From the NCBI GenBank assembly GCA_030597645.1, contig JAUVRN010000114.1, forward strand, positions 1 to 6,638: DNA of 6,638 bases. The letters run 5' to 3'. Below the pieces are notes generated by a model. That model saw nothing but the letters and a program-made list of their open reading frames with translations, did not search any database and was not told the origin of the DNA. Shown in pieces: positions 1-6,467 of the stretch. The translations under genes were made by a program, and so were the position numbers. The stretch's first letter is position 1. Every line of letters starts with the position of its first letter. The DNA is from Candidatus Zixiibacteriota bacterium (GTDB lineage Bacteria > Zixibacteria > MSB-5A5 > JAUVRN01).

Positions 1-711
1 ACCATGAGTCGCAGGGCCCTGCTGGGGTTGTTGGACAGCCTTCGATCATGCTGTGATAAGATGCGGTGGGAACCACCGGCCACCACCTGGGGTGAGTATT
101 ACAAGGACACCAACTATTCGGATGTCGCAGCCGATCACAAAGCCGAATGGGTAAAGACGATGGCGGAGAGAGCCGCGCCCCCCACGGCGTGGGATCTCGG
201 AGCAAACGACGGGCGCTACAGTCGGCTGATCTCAGAGACGGGCGTGTTCACCGTCGCATTTGACGTGGATCCGGTAGCCGTGGAGAAGAACTGGCGACAG
301 GTTACCGGAGATGGCGATGCGAATCTGTTGCCTCTGCTCTGTGACCTGTCCAATCCCAGCCCGGGCATCGGATGGGCGACCGCGGAGCGCAGATCGCTGA
401 TGGATCGTGGACCGGTCGACCTGGTCATGGCGCTCGCGCTGCTCCACCACCTGACCATAGGAAACAACGTCCCGTTCGGGATGACGGCCGAGTTCTTGGC
501 CCGACTGGGCGAGTGGCTCATCATCGAGTTCGTACCCAAGGATGATTCACAGGTGCAGCGCATGCTCGCGTCACGCGAGGACATCCTTGACGACTACAGT
601 GAGGACGACTTTTGCAGGGCGTTCACACGTCACTACCAGATCGCCCGCCACGAGCCTCTCCGGGACAGCACAAGGTCCATCTATCTGATGCGCCGGAGCC
701 ATACTACGTGA
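1..711 (+). CDS. Class I SAM-dependent methyltransferase, NoeA-like, C-terminal part (5' end cut by window)
   Basis: Predicted to transfer a methyl group from S-adenosylmethionine in the cytoplasm; substrate unknown. Numbering from the first visible Met (base 4): SAM-binding motif I is WDLGANDGRYS at 63-73, the acidic end of strand 2 is AFDVDP at 85-90, the strand-4 region is VDLVMALALLHHL at 138-150, and the next strand is LIIEFVPKDD at 172-181. The pattern MRWEPP...TNYSD at 20-39, then motif I, then ALLHHL...IEFV, matches a family often labelled NoeA-like or 'class I SAM-dependent methyltransferase'. As I recall, those proteins exceed 400 residues and this block is only their C-terminal half. 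The frame is open back to base 1 and no Shine-Dalgarno is visible, so the Met at base 4 is probably internal and about 200 residues lie upstream. The gene overlaps the next by 4 bases, implying co-translation. The methyltransferase fold is secure; the NoeA-like label and truncation are inference. Confidence 0.85.
   Translation, partial: TMSRRALLGLLDSLRSCCDKMRWEPPATTWGEYYKDTNYSDVAADHKAEWVKTMAERAAPPTAWDLGANDGRYSRLISETGVFTVAFDVDPVAVEKNWRQVTGDGDANLLPLLCDLSNPSPGIGWATAERRSLMDRGPVDLVMALALLHHLTIGNNVPFGMTAEFLARLGEWLIIEFVPKDDSQVQRMLASREDILDDYSEDDFCRAFTRHYQIARHEPLRDSTRSIYLMRRSHTT
695..698 (+). promoter_or_regulatory. Ribosome binding site GGAG fixing a GTG start at 708
   Basis: GGAG lies 9 bases before the GTG at 708-710. 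This supports GTG over the earlier in-frame ATG at 612, which would add 32 residues without hydrophobic or recognisable content, encoded wholly inside the upstream methyltransferase gene. The GTG also forms a GTGA overlap with the upstream stop codon at 709-711, a common arrangement for translational coupling. Confidence 0.7.
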
Positions 712-2204
712 AGACCCGGCCGTGGCATCCGTATCTCTTCGGGCTCTTTCCCATTCTGTTCCTGTATGCACAAAACGCCTACCGTGTGCCGCTGCGGCAG
801 ATCATCGGACCGATCGTGGTGGTGCTCGTCACCATCATCCTCCTTATAGTCATTCTAAACCTGGCCATCCGAAACGTGCGCAAGACCGCGCTGATCATCT
901 CGGTGATCGTCATATGGTTCTTCTCGTGGAAGCACCTTGCCGATGCCATGCCGGCGTACGTACAGATCATCGCGTACGGCTTCGGCCTGATCGTGATCGC
1001 CGTGATCGTTGCCACCCTGGTCACTCACCACGCCCTGATCAAGGTAACGGGTCTCGCCAACGTGATCAGTCTCGTCCTGGTGGTCTTGCAGATCGGGCTG
1101 GCAGGATGGGCGCTCGCGAACCGCCCAGTACTTGAGAGAGCACCCGAATCGCTGGCGGACGCAGCCCCTCTGGACACCAGGCCGCCCAACATCTATTACA
1201 TCGCGCTCGACGGTTACGGCCGAGCCGATGTGCTGGCTGAGATATTCAACTATGACAGCTACGACTTCCCCTCCCGCTTGAAAGGCATGGGTTTCTACGT
1301 CGCCGACAGCAGCTGCAGCAACTACAGCCAGACACAACTTTCGCTGACGTCCAGCCTCAACCTGGAGTACCTGGATGACCTGGCGACGTGGGATCGCAAG
1401 TCACGCGATCGAACCGGACTCAAGACACTCTACGACGACAATCGGTTGTTTCGGTTTCTCAAGCGGTATGACTATTCGATCGTCTCGTTCTACACGGCCT
1501 ACGATCTGACCCAGATGTGGCAGGCGGATTACGTGCTTGGCCCCTGGTATGATCTGTCCGAATTCTCCCTGACGTTGATTCAGACCACGCCCCTGGAGGA
1601 CTGGGTCACGGGCATCGCCGGGTACGGACGCGCCAGGGAGCGTATCCTGTTCACCCTGGATCGGCTGCCCCGCCTGGGTGACGTAGATGAACCCCACTTC
1701 GTATTCGCTCACATCATGTGCCCACATCCGCCTTTCCTGTGGGACGCGGACGGGAACGAATCTCAGCCGGACCGACCCTTCAGTCTCTCCGACGGTTCAC
1801 ATTACATCGTGGAAGGTGGCTCGTGGAGCGAGTATGTGCGCGGGTACAAGGACCAGGTTCTCGTGCTCAACCGCCTGCTGACACAGACCCTCGACACGCT
1901 CCTGTCTTCACAACGCGACAACCCGCCCGTCATTATCCTTCAGGGCGATCATGGATCCGGCAAGCAGTATCATCAGATCAGCCTGGAACACACCGACATT
2001 CACGAACGTTTCCCAAGCCTCAACGCATACTATCTTCCCGGCATCGACTCGACCGGTCTCTATTCATCCATCAGTCCGGTAAACAGCTTCCGTGTAATTC
2101 TCAATGCGTACTTTGGTACAGACTATCCACTGTTGGAAGACCGGTCCTTCTACTCGCCGTCGTTCTACCCGTTCAGGTTGACCGATGTGACCGACTCAAT
2201 GTGA
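708..2204 (+). CDS. Membrane-anchored sulfatase/alkaline-phosphatase superfamily enzyme (LTA-synthase-like)
   Basis: A 498-residue protein from the GTG at 708. About five hydrophobic helices fill residues 9-137, roughly at 9-24, 32-52, 59-76, 83-106 and 115-137. A large domain then follows, expected outside the cytoplasmic membrane. Signature elements of the alkaline-phosphatase/sulfatase fold are visible: metal ligand Asp168 in YYIALDGYGRAD, a candidate nucleophile Thr209 in NYSQTQLSLTSSLN, a His pair 335/340 in FAHIMCPHPPF, and Asp414-His415 in ILQGDHGSG. A conserved-looking tail contains RFPSLNAYYLPG and SPVNSFRVILNAYFG. The sulfatase CxPSR formylglycine motif is absent (Cys203 is followed by SNYS), so transfer or hydrolysis of a phospho-group, as in LtaS or EptA, fits better than sulfate ester hydrolysis. 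Coupling to a methyltransferase gene suggests envelope polymer or lipid modification. Fold is secure; substrate unknown. Confidence 0.82.
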   Translation: MKTRPWHPYLFGLFPILFLYAQNAYRVPLRQIIGPIVVVLVTIILLIVILNLAIRNVRKTALIISVIVIWFFSWKHLADAMPAYVQIIAYGFGLIVIAVIVATLVTHHALIKVTGLANVISLVLVVLQIGLAGWALANRPVLERAPESLADAAPLDTRPPNIYYIALDGYGRADVLAEIFNYDSYDFPSRLKGMGFYVADSSCSNYSQTQLSLTSSLNLEYLDDLATWDRKSRDRTGLKTLYDDNRLFRFLKRYDYSIVSFYTAYDLTQMWQADYVLGPWYDLSEFSLTLIQTTPLEDWVTGIAGYGRARERILFTLDRLPRLGDVDEPHFVFAHIMCPHPPFLWDADGNESQPDRPFSLSDGSHYIVEGGSWSEYVRGYKDQVLVLNRLLTQTLDTLLSSQRDNPPVIILQGDHGSGKQYHQISLEHTDIHERFPSLNAYYLPGIDSTGLYSSISPVNSFRVILNAYFGTDYPLLEDRSFYSPSFYPFRLTDVTDSM

Positions 2205-2210
2205 GTCGGT
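2190..2210 (+). terminator. Stop-codon hairpin, candidate terminator
   Basis: A perfect 9-bp inverted repeat (accgactca at 2190-2198, tgagtcggt at 2202-2210) with a 3-base loop contains the stop codon TGA (2202-2204) of the preceding gene. The bases that follow (agtctgtgtctgtctacctc) are T-enriched but contain no T run, so intrinsic termination would be weak. It sits at the end of the operon, facing a convergent gene that ends at 2305. Confidence 0.5.
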
Positions 2211-2233
2211 AGTCTGTGTCTGTCTACCTCTGT

Positions 2234-2253
2234 ACAGGATGCCGAGGTCCTGT
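2234..2253. terminator. Second weak hairpin between convergent genes
   Basis: acagga at 2234-2239 pairs with tcctgt at 2248-2253 around an 8-base loop, between two convergent stop codons (2204 on +, 2305 on -). Neither side has a T tract, so this is at most a weak bidirectional stem. Low confidence. Confidence 0.2.
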
Positions 2254-2304
2254 GCCCACGATGGGTGCTCGATCAGCCGTGGCGCGCCCCAGGACACCTT
2301 CAGT

Positions 2305-3441
2305 TCACAACGTCGAATCTCTGTTGTGGTACTTGATGACTACATTCCCGTTGGTCGTCCGGATTAGGATGCGGTTCTTACCACCGCTCACGGTAGCCGA
2401 TCCATAGATGAACTTGCGTGGGCTCCCGTGGTCATAATCCCACGTATCCGTGGTCTCCTGCTCGAGCTCGACGTCACTTCGGATCTTGTACCTGCCCGAG
2501 TACCCCTTGGTGAAACCAAGCTCGATCTCAATGTCCATCGATAGCTTCTCCGGCACATACAGCGTGACGTCACCGGTGCCTGTCCGAAGAGACACGTCCT
2601 GGTGATCTGCGTCGGGATTGGCTATGATCGTCACTTCGATGTCCCCCGCCCCGGTCGTGGCTTCCACGGAGCCGGCTACCGCACCGAACTCGATATCGCC
2701 ACCACCCGTCCGTGCCTCCACAAGTCCCCTGGCCGAGCGAATCCAGATGTCGCCACCGCCGGTGGATACATCCGCACCGTTCGGAGCCTCATCCACATCG
2801 ATATCTCCGCCGGCATTTCTGATGTACACGAGACCATCAGGATACGTGCGATCGGGTGTTGTGACATCCCTGTACACCACGTTGCCGCCGCCCGAGGTCG
2901 CGTGGATATCACCCTCTACGTTTTCAACGAGGACCGGTCCGCCGCCGGTCTTGACCTCACCATCCAATCTGGAGTCCCTGAGTGTGATTTCGCCACCACC
3001 GGTCGTCAGATCGATCTGGCCCGCCAGGTGACGGAGATCCAATTCACCGCCTGCTGTGGTGCCGCGAATACTCCCTTCGATGTTGGCAATGGCGATGCCG
3101 CCCCCGGACGTCTTCAGCTTGAGATCGAACTTCCTTGGGACCATGACGCTCACCCTGATGTTGCTCCGGTTCACCCGGCGTCGGTAGTCGGAGTCGATAT
3201 CTATGCCGGAGCGGCCTTTGGAGATGTCGAATTCAAAGTCGTCGGGATCGCAGCCCCGGAATGTGACCTCGATGGTAGCCCGATCTTCGTCCCAGCCCTC
3301 GATGTCGATCGAGCCGCCGGCGCGGAGATGAATATCCAGCAATTCACCACTGGATACGGAGAATTCCTTGCTAATGTCCGCCTGAGCCGAGACGGAGCCG
3401 GCCAGGCAGAGGCAGAATAGAGCCGTTACGAAGGTCTTCAT
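2305..3441 (-). CDS. Exported DUF4097-type beta-solenoid (putative adhesin-like) protein
   Basis: A 378-residue protein with a type I signal peptide: a hydrophobic stretch at residues 4-15, then SVSA at 16-19 with likely cleavage before Gln20. No lipobox is seen. The body is a ladder of motifs of the form T-G-G-G-D/E-I. Starting at the Thr or equivalent position they fall at 111, 129, 147, 165, 183, 209, 227, 245, 263 and 287. Spacing is exactly 18 residues except for two steps, 26 and 24, which hold loop insertions. This is typical of DUF4097/DUF4098 'putative adhesin' repeats and predicts a right-handed beta-solenoid. A less regular N-terminal region (20-110) contains FRGCDPDDFEFDIS and VSVMVPRKFDLKL; the C-terminal region ends with a final RTTNGNVVI at 361-369. 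Location is periplasmic or cell surface; the function of this family is not established. A GGGAG site (3449-3453) stands 7 bases before the ATG. It is transcribed alone, convergent with the left operon and divergent from the right one. Confidence 0.85.
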   Translation of the reverse strand: MKTFVTALFCLCLAGSVSAQADISKEFSVSSGELLDIHLRAGGSIDIEGWDEDRATIEVTFRGCDPDDFEFDISKGRSGIDIDSDYRRRVNRSNIRVSVMVPRKFDLKLKTSGGGIAIANIEGSIRGTTAGGELDLRHLAGQIDLTTGGGEITLRDSRLDGEVKTGGGPVLVENVEGDIHATSGGGNVVYRDVTTPDRTYPDGLVYIRNAGGDIDVDEAPNGADVSTGGGDIWIRSARGLVEARTGGGDIEFGAVAGSVEATTGAGDIEVTIIANPDADHQDVSLRTGTGDVTLYVPEKLSMDIEIELGFTKGYSGRYKIRSDVELEQETTDTWDYDHGSPRKFIYGSATVSGGKNRILIRTTNGNVVIKYHNRDSTL

Positions 3442-3448
3442 TGTGCTA

Positions 3449-3453
3449 CTCCC
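3449..3453 (-). promoter_or_regulatory. Ribosome binding site GGGAG for the DUF4097 gene
   Basis: On the minus strand GGGAG precedes the ATG (3441-3439) by 7 bases. It supports this start, which also begins a complete signal peptide. Confidence 0.7.
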
Positions 3454-3466
3454 GTGAGTGACCAGA

Positions 3467-3485
3467 CACAGTGTACCTCACTGTG
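3467..3485. promoter_or_regulatory. Inverted repeat upstream of the DUF4097 gene, candidate operator
   Basis: Perfect 7-bp arms, cacagtg (3467-3473) and cactgtg (3479-3485), are separated by 5 bases. The centre is 35 bases upstream of the minus-strand ATG. The left arm overlaps a weak -10-like element (TACACT, minus strand, 3475-3470) with no good -35 upstream of it, so a dimeric regulator binding here would occlude or assist RNA polymerase. The placement is suggestive; no regulator is identified. Confidence 0.4.
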
Positions 3486-3681
3486 ACACACGACCTGCTC
3501 GCGGACGACACGCCGGGGAGCGTGAGCATGGAGTCAAATTCGGCCCCGGGGTGATGTGGAGCCGAGCGGGCCGCCCGTCGACTGACCATACGGTATTTCC
3601 GGAGCTTGGTTTCATTATCTGGGCTGTACGTATGAACTCAGGGACGGTGGCCAAACCTCGTGGTTGTGCTGCTCCTTCCCC

Positions 3682-3709
3682 TTGACGCTGTTCATGCCCG
3701 GCGTATCTT
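3682..3709 (+). promoter_or_regulatory. Candidate sigma-70 promoter for the kinase-like/TSUP operon
   Basis: TTGACG (3682-3687) is followed after 16 bases by TATCTT (3704-3709). The -35 matches the consensus at 5 of 6 positions and the -10 at 4 of 6. A transcript would begin near 3716, leaving a leader of about 125 bases before the GTG at 3842. It is the best rightward promoter I could find in the divergent region. If the host uses a different housekeeping consensus, as Bacteroidota do, it would not apply. Confidence 0.45.
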
Positions 3710-3826
3710 GTGAGTACACCTATTGATCCCACACCGGGGGCTGTCTGCGGCATTTTCGTGGCGGCCTGATATCGCAACCGGTCGGACTTCTTACCGTCCT
3801 CAAATGCCCTACCAAAGTGTATCACC

Positions 3827-3835
3827 GGAAGGGGG
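3827..3835 (+). promoter_or_regulatory. Purine-rich ribosome binding site before the GTG at 3842
   Basis: GGAAGGGGG ends 6 bases before the GTG start. It supports a GTG start that places the family-typical N-terminal strand (residues 2-8, QIVCISR) directly after the initiator. Confidence 0.6.
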
Positions 3836-3841
3836 CGGGAA

Positions 3842-5353
3842 GTGCAGATCGTCTGTATTTCCAGGGGAACGTTCGCCGGGGGCAAGAACCTCGCAGAACA
3901 ACTCGCATCCCAACTCGGATACGACTGCCTGTCCCGCGAGGAGTTGATGGACGCGGCCACCGGGGCCGGCATCGCGGTGGGCAAGCTGGAGATGGCCGTC
4001 GCGCATCGTCGGCCCATGAGCGAACAGCTCGACCGCGAACGTCGGCGATACACGTCGTTCGTCACGTCGACCATATGTGAACGGGCGCTTACACAAAGCC
4101 TGGTCTACCACGGGCGCACTGCCCACCTGAGTCTTCCCGGCGTCACCAACGTGCTGCGTATACGCACCATCCAGAACCCGGAGCGGCGGGTGGAGTGGGT
4201 CATGCAGCGGCTCCACCTGAGCCGGGAGAAGGCACGCAGATACAACGAGCAGGTCGACGAGGACCGACGACGCTGGGTGCGGACGCTGTACAACATCGAC
4301 TGGGAAGATCCGGCCCATTACGACACGGTCATCAACCTGTCCCACATGAGTGTGGAAAATGCGGCTTCGTCCCTGGTGTCCATGGCCCAGCTTCCGGAGT
4401 TTCAGGTCACACCCGCCACGCACCGGGTGATTGAGGAGCTCCGGCTGGCCTCCCGGTGTGGGCTCGCCCGCGGCGCCGATCCACACACGGGGGAGCGGAG
4501 CGTCACGGGCAAAGCGGATTGCGGGCGCGGGTCGGTGACCTACCTGCCCCGCCAACAGCAGAAGGCTCGATCCATTCCCGACGTGCTCCATGAAATCGAT
4601 GGTGTGCGAGAGCTTCTCTGCACGATGGCCACCACCAGTCTGCTCTGGGTCCAGCAGTGTTTCGACCCCAAGTGCGCGTCGCTAGCGCAGATCCTTGAGA
4701 TCGCCGGCAAGTGGAACGCGGCGGTGGAACTGGTGCAGCTTGAGGAAGGTCCAGGGAAGCCTCCCGGAGAGGTTGAGATGGATGTCGACAGCCGTGGCGG
4801 GTTGCAGGACGTGACGAAGAACGGCGGTATTCTCGATGATGGTTCACAGGAAGATGTAGAATGCCCCGACGAAGACCTCAAACATACCCGGGCGCGCTTG
4901 ATTGCGGCCGGTCGCGCCGGCGGCGTTCGTATCATGTCCGGCGACGCCAGAACGCTACTCGAGAGCCTCGATCGCACCGCTCCGTACAGCCTCATCGTGG
5001 TGGGCGACGTCTTCATGTCGAAGGTGGATTCGGTCCGCAAGCGGCTCTCCAGAGAGATGGTCAGTTACCTCTCCGACCATCTGCGCGTGCCGGTCATCGG
5101 CGCCGATGAGTTGAAGACACAGTACCTCTTCGGCCCCGCACAGTGGCTGAGGCTGCTTGCCTACGGCGCGATCGCCGCGCTGATGTTCGGCCTGGTGTTC
5201 ACTCATCAGACCGAGGTACTCACGTTCATGAGCCAGGAAGGGACCGGCCACCGGATACTCAGCACGGCGGCACTACTGGCTTTCGTGCCGGCATTCGCGT
5301 ACGTGTACGGCAACTTCGGTCGCTACCTGCTCAGGCTGTTCAGGTTCGAGTGA
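3842..5353 (+). CDS. Cytidylate-kinase-like protein with BON-like and USP-like domains and C-terminal membrane anchor
   Basis: A 503-residue composite protein. Residues 1-185 match the 'cytidylate kinase-like' family: a first strand and P-loop CISRGTFAGGKNLAEQL (5-21), then LGYDCLSREEL (25-35), VYHGRTAHLSLPGVTNVLRI (88-107) and NIDWEDPAHYDTVINL (151-166). The Walker A form is GxxxxGKN, so the usual Ser/Thr after Lys15 is missing. I recall the same in relatives, so CMP kinase activity should not be assumed. Residues 189-262 resemble a BON domain (GRGSVTYLPRQQQ...IDGVRELL). Residues 263-425 fit a universal-stress-protein fold, including SGDARTLLESL and YSLIVVGDVF, without the glycine-rich ATP loop. 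Two membrane helices (434-454, 471-490) precede a basic end, RLFRFE. This predicts cytoplasmic sensor-like domains anchored in the inner membrane. It is followed after 10 bases by a TSUP permease gene, so a regulatory or accessory role for that transporter is inferred. Confidence 0.78.
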   Translation: MQIVCISRGTFAGGKNLAEQLASQLGYDCLSREELMDAATGAGIAVGKLEMAVAHRRPMSEQLDRERRRYTSFVTSTICERALTQSLVYHGRTAHLSLPGVTNVLRIRTIQNPERRVEWVMQRLHLSREKARRYNEQVDEDRRRWVRTLYNIDWEDPAHYDTVINLSHMSVENAASSLVSMAQLPEFQVTPATHRVIEELRLASRCGLARGADPHTGERSVTGKADCGRGSVTYLPRQQQKARSIPDVLHEIDGVRELLCTMATTSLLWVQQCFDPKCASLAQILEIAGKWNAAVELVQLEEGPGKPPGEVEMDVDSRGGLQDVTKNGGILDDGSQEDVECPDEDLKHTRARLIAAGRAGGVRIMSGDARTLLESLDRTAPYSLIVVGDVFMSKVDSVRKRLSREMVSYLSDHLRVPVIGADELKTQYLFGPAQWLRLLAYGAIAALMFGLVFTHQTEVLTFMSQEGTGHRILSTAALLAFVPAFAYVYGNFGRYLLRLFRFE

Positions 5354-5357
5354 GGAG
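5352..5357 (+). promoter_or_regulatory. Ribosome binding site GAGGAG selecting the ATG at 5364
   Basis: GAGGAG overlaps the stop codon of the upstream gene (5351-5353). It is 6 bases from the ATG at 5364 but only 3 from the in-frame TTG at 5361, so the ATG is the likelier start. The overlap of stop and ribosome site implies translational coupling. Confidence 0.7.
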
Positions 5358-5363
5358 CCATTG

Positions 5364-6455
5364 ATGCCAGAATTCCTACTCGGGAGCTTCCACGACCTGA
5401 ACTTGATCGAAATGGCCCAGATCATCATGCTCGGGTTCATCGGCGGTGTACTGAGCGGCTTCATCGGCAGCGGTGGCGCCTTCTTCATGACTCCGGGCAT
5501 GATGAATCTCGGTATCCCGGGCAACATCGCGGTGGCAAGCAACATCACCCACAAGTTCGGCAAGGCGATGATCGGAGCCCGGCGTCACAGCGAAATGGGT
5601 CATGTGGACACCAAGCTGGCCACGTTCATGCTGATCACAGCCGCGGTGGGCATATCGCTGGCCGTCTGGGTCATGAAGCTCATGGGTGCGATGGACAAGG
5701 AAGGCGGCACCGGGGCCGGAGCCAACCTGTACATCAGCGTCGTGTTCGTCGTAGTGCTCGCCATCGTGTCCATCTCCATGCTTCGGGACATCATGCGTTC
5801 CCGCAAGGCAGAGGACAGCCGGCCGTCGCAGAAGATCGTCAATTTCCTGGGCCGCCTGCATTTGCCTCCTATGATCAACTTTTCGGTAGCCGACGTAAAG
5901 GTGTCGCTCTGGATCATCCTGATCTGCGGGTTGGCTACCGGGTATCTCGCGGGAACGATCGGGGTCGGCGGATTCATCGGTGTGCCGGCCATGATCTATG
6001 TCTTCGGTGTCTCGGCCCAGGTGGCCGCAGGCACAGAGCTGTTCCTGGCACAGTTCATGGGCGCCTGGGGAGCGCTCAACTACGGACTCCAGGGCATGGT
6101 GGACCTGCGGCTCACGATGCTGCTCTTCCTCGGTTCCCTGGTCGGTATTCACCTGGGCGCGTACGGCACGAAAGTCGTCAGAGAAGTCATCATCCGCCTG
6201 GTGACGTCGTGCATCATTCTCCTGTGTGTCGTCAGCCGCGCCATCAACATGCCGGTGTATCTTCGCCAGCTCGGTCTGCTCGAATATAATCCGGGCCTGG
6301 ACAGCCGTTTTGCCATGGCCAGCAAGGCTCTGCTCTATGCCAGCGGTATAGGCGGTGCATCGATCATCATGTTCTTCGTGCTCAAGGCCTACCTGCACCG
6401 GCGCCAGGTCCAGGCCTCACTACTGGTCAGTCCGGAGAAGGCGCCGGCAACCTGA
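5364..6455 (+). CDS. TSUP family permease (sulfite exporter TauE/SafE-like)
   Basis: A 363-residue inner-membrane protein, predicted to move a small organic or sulfur-containing anion (sulfite, sulfoacetate, taurine-related or another carboxylate); the substrate cannot be read from sequence. The TSUP fold shows as two related halves. The first has GFIGGVLSGFIGSGGAFFM (24-42) followed by IPGNIAVASNITHKFGKAMIG. The second has GLATGYLAGTIGVGGFIGVP (189-208) followed by VSAQVAAGTELFLAQFMGAWG. About eight hydrophobic helices are visible, near 17-48, 84-106, 119-141, 181-214, 226-243, 250-268, 274-292 and 319-342. A polar segment at 143-175 separates the halves. Length is above the roughly 250-270 residues of minimal TauE proteins, owing to the central loop and a C-terminal helix with a basic tail. 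It starts 10 bases after the kinase-like gene and is followed after 12 bases by a response-regulator start, consistent with one operon. Confidence 0.88.
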   Translation: MPEFLLGSFHDLNLIEMAQIIMLGFIGGVLSGFIGSGGAFFMTPGMMNLGIPGNIAVASNITHKFGKAMIGARRHSEMGHVDTKLATFMLITAAVGISLAVWVMKLMGAMDKEGGTGAGANLYISVVFVVVLAIVSISMLRDIMRSRKAEDSRPSQKIVNFLGRLHLPPMINFSVADVKVSLWIILICGLATGYLAGTIGVGGFIGVPAMIYVFGVSAQVAAGTELFLAQFMGAWGALNYGLQGMVDLRLTMLLFLGSLVGIHLGAYGTKVVREVIIRLVTSCIILLCVVSRAINMPVYLRQLGLLEYNPGLDSRFAMASKALLYASGIGGASIIMFFVLKAYLHRRQVQASLLVSPEKAPAT

Positions 6456-6467
6456 ACGGAAAGAACA

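Larger units (their letters stand above)
3442..3841. other. Divergent intergenic region, no convincing gene
   Basis: About 400 bases between two divergently transcribed starts. It holds the ribosome binding site and inverted repeat of the left gene, a candidate sigma-70 promoter (3682-3709) for the right operon, and an implied leader of about 125 bases. The local composition is less GC-rich in patches, for instance around 3585-3640. Open frames here have no ribosome site, no recognisable protein content and no typical codon pattern. I recognise no riboswitch or tRNA. Confidence 0.6.

Noticed and set aside
612..707. Upstream ATG extension (32 residues) of the sulfatase-like gene
   Set aside because: It lies wholly inside the methyltransferase gene, adds no domain content, and the GTG at 708 has a GGAG site and a coupled GTGA overlap.
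2216..2407. 63-codon plus-strand open frame between the convergent genes
   Set aside because: It overlaps the end of the DUF4097 gene, starts inside the terminator region and shows no protein-like pattern.
2650..3110. CRISPR-like regular repeats (54-base spacing of caccgcc/ccaccac blocks)
   Set aside because: The repeats are short, degenerate and in codon phase. They encode the Gly-rich turns of a beta-solenoid and are not repeat-spacer units.
2602..3420. Long plus-strand open frame antisense to the DUF4097 gene
   Set aside because: The Gly-rich 54-base repeats leave the opposite strand free of stops. The minus-strand product has a signal peptide, ribosome site and family motifs; this one has none.
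3585..3600. Palindrome-like atacggtat
   Set aside because: It is a 4-base arm around one base, expected by chance, with no positional link to a promoter.
3458..3685. 75-codon open frame in the divergent region
   Set aside because: No ribosome binding site, low-complexity composition, and it crosses the inverted repeat and ends at the candidate -35 element.
3809..4591. 260-codon minus-strand open frame overlapping the kinase-like gene start
   Set aside because: No ribosome site or family motif, while the plus strand encodes a clear family N-terminus here.
5376..6398. 340-codon minus-strand open frame across the TSUP gene
   Set aside because: The translation is rich in His, Asp and Glu with no recognisable domain. 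It is the usual shadow of a GC-rich membrane protein gene.
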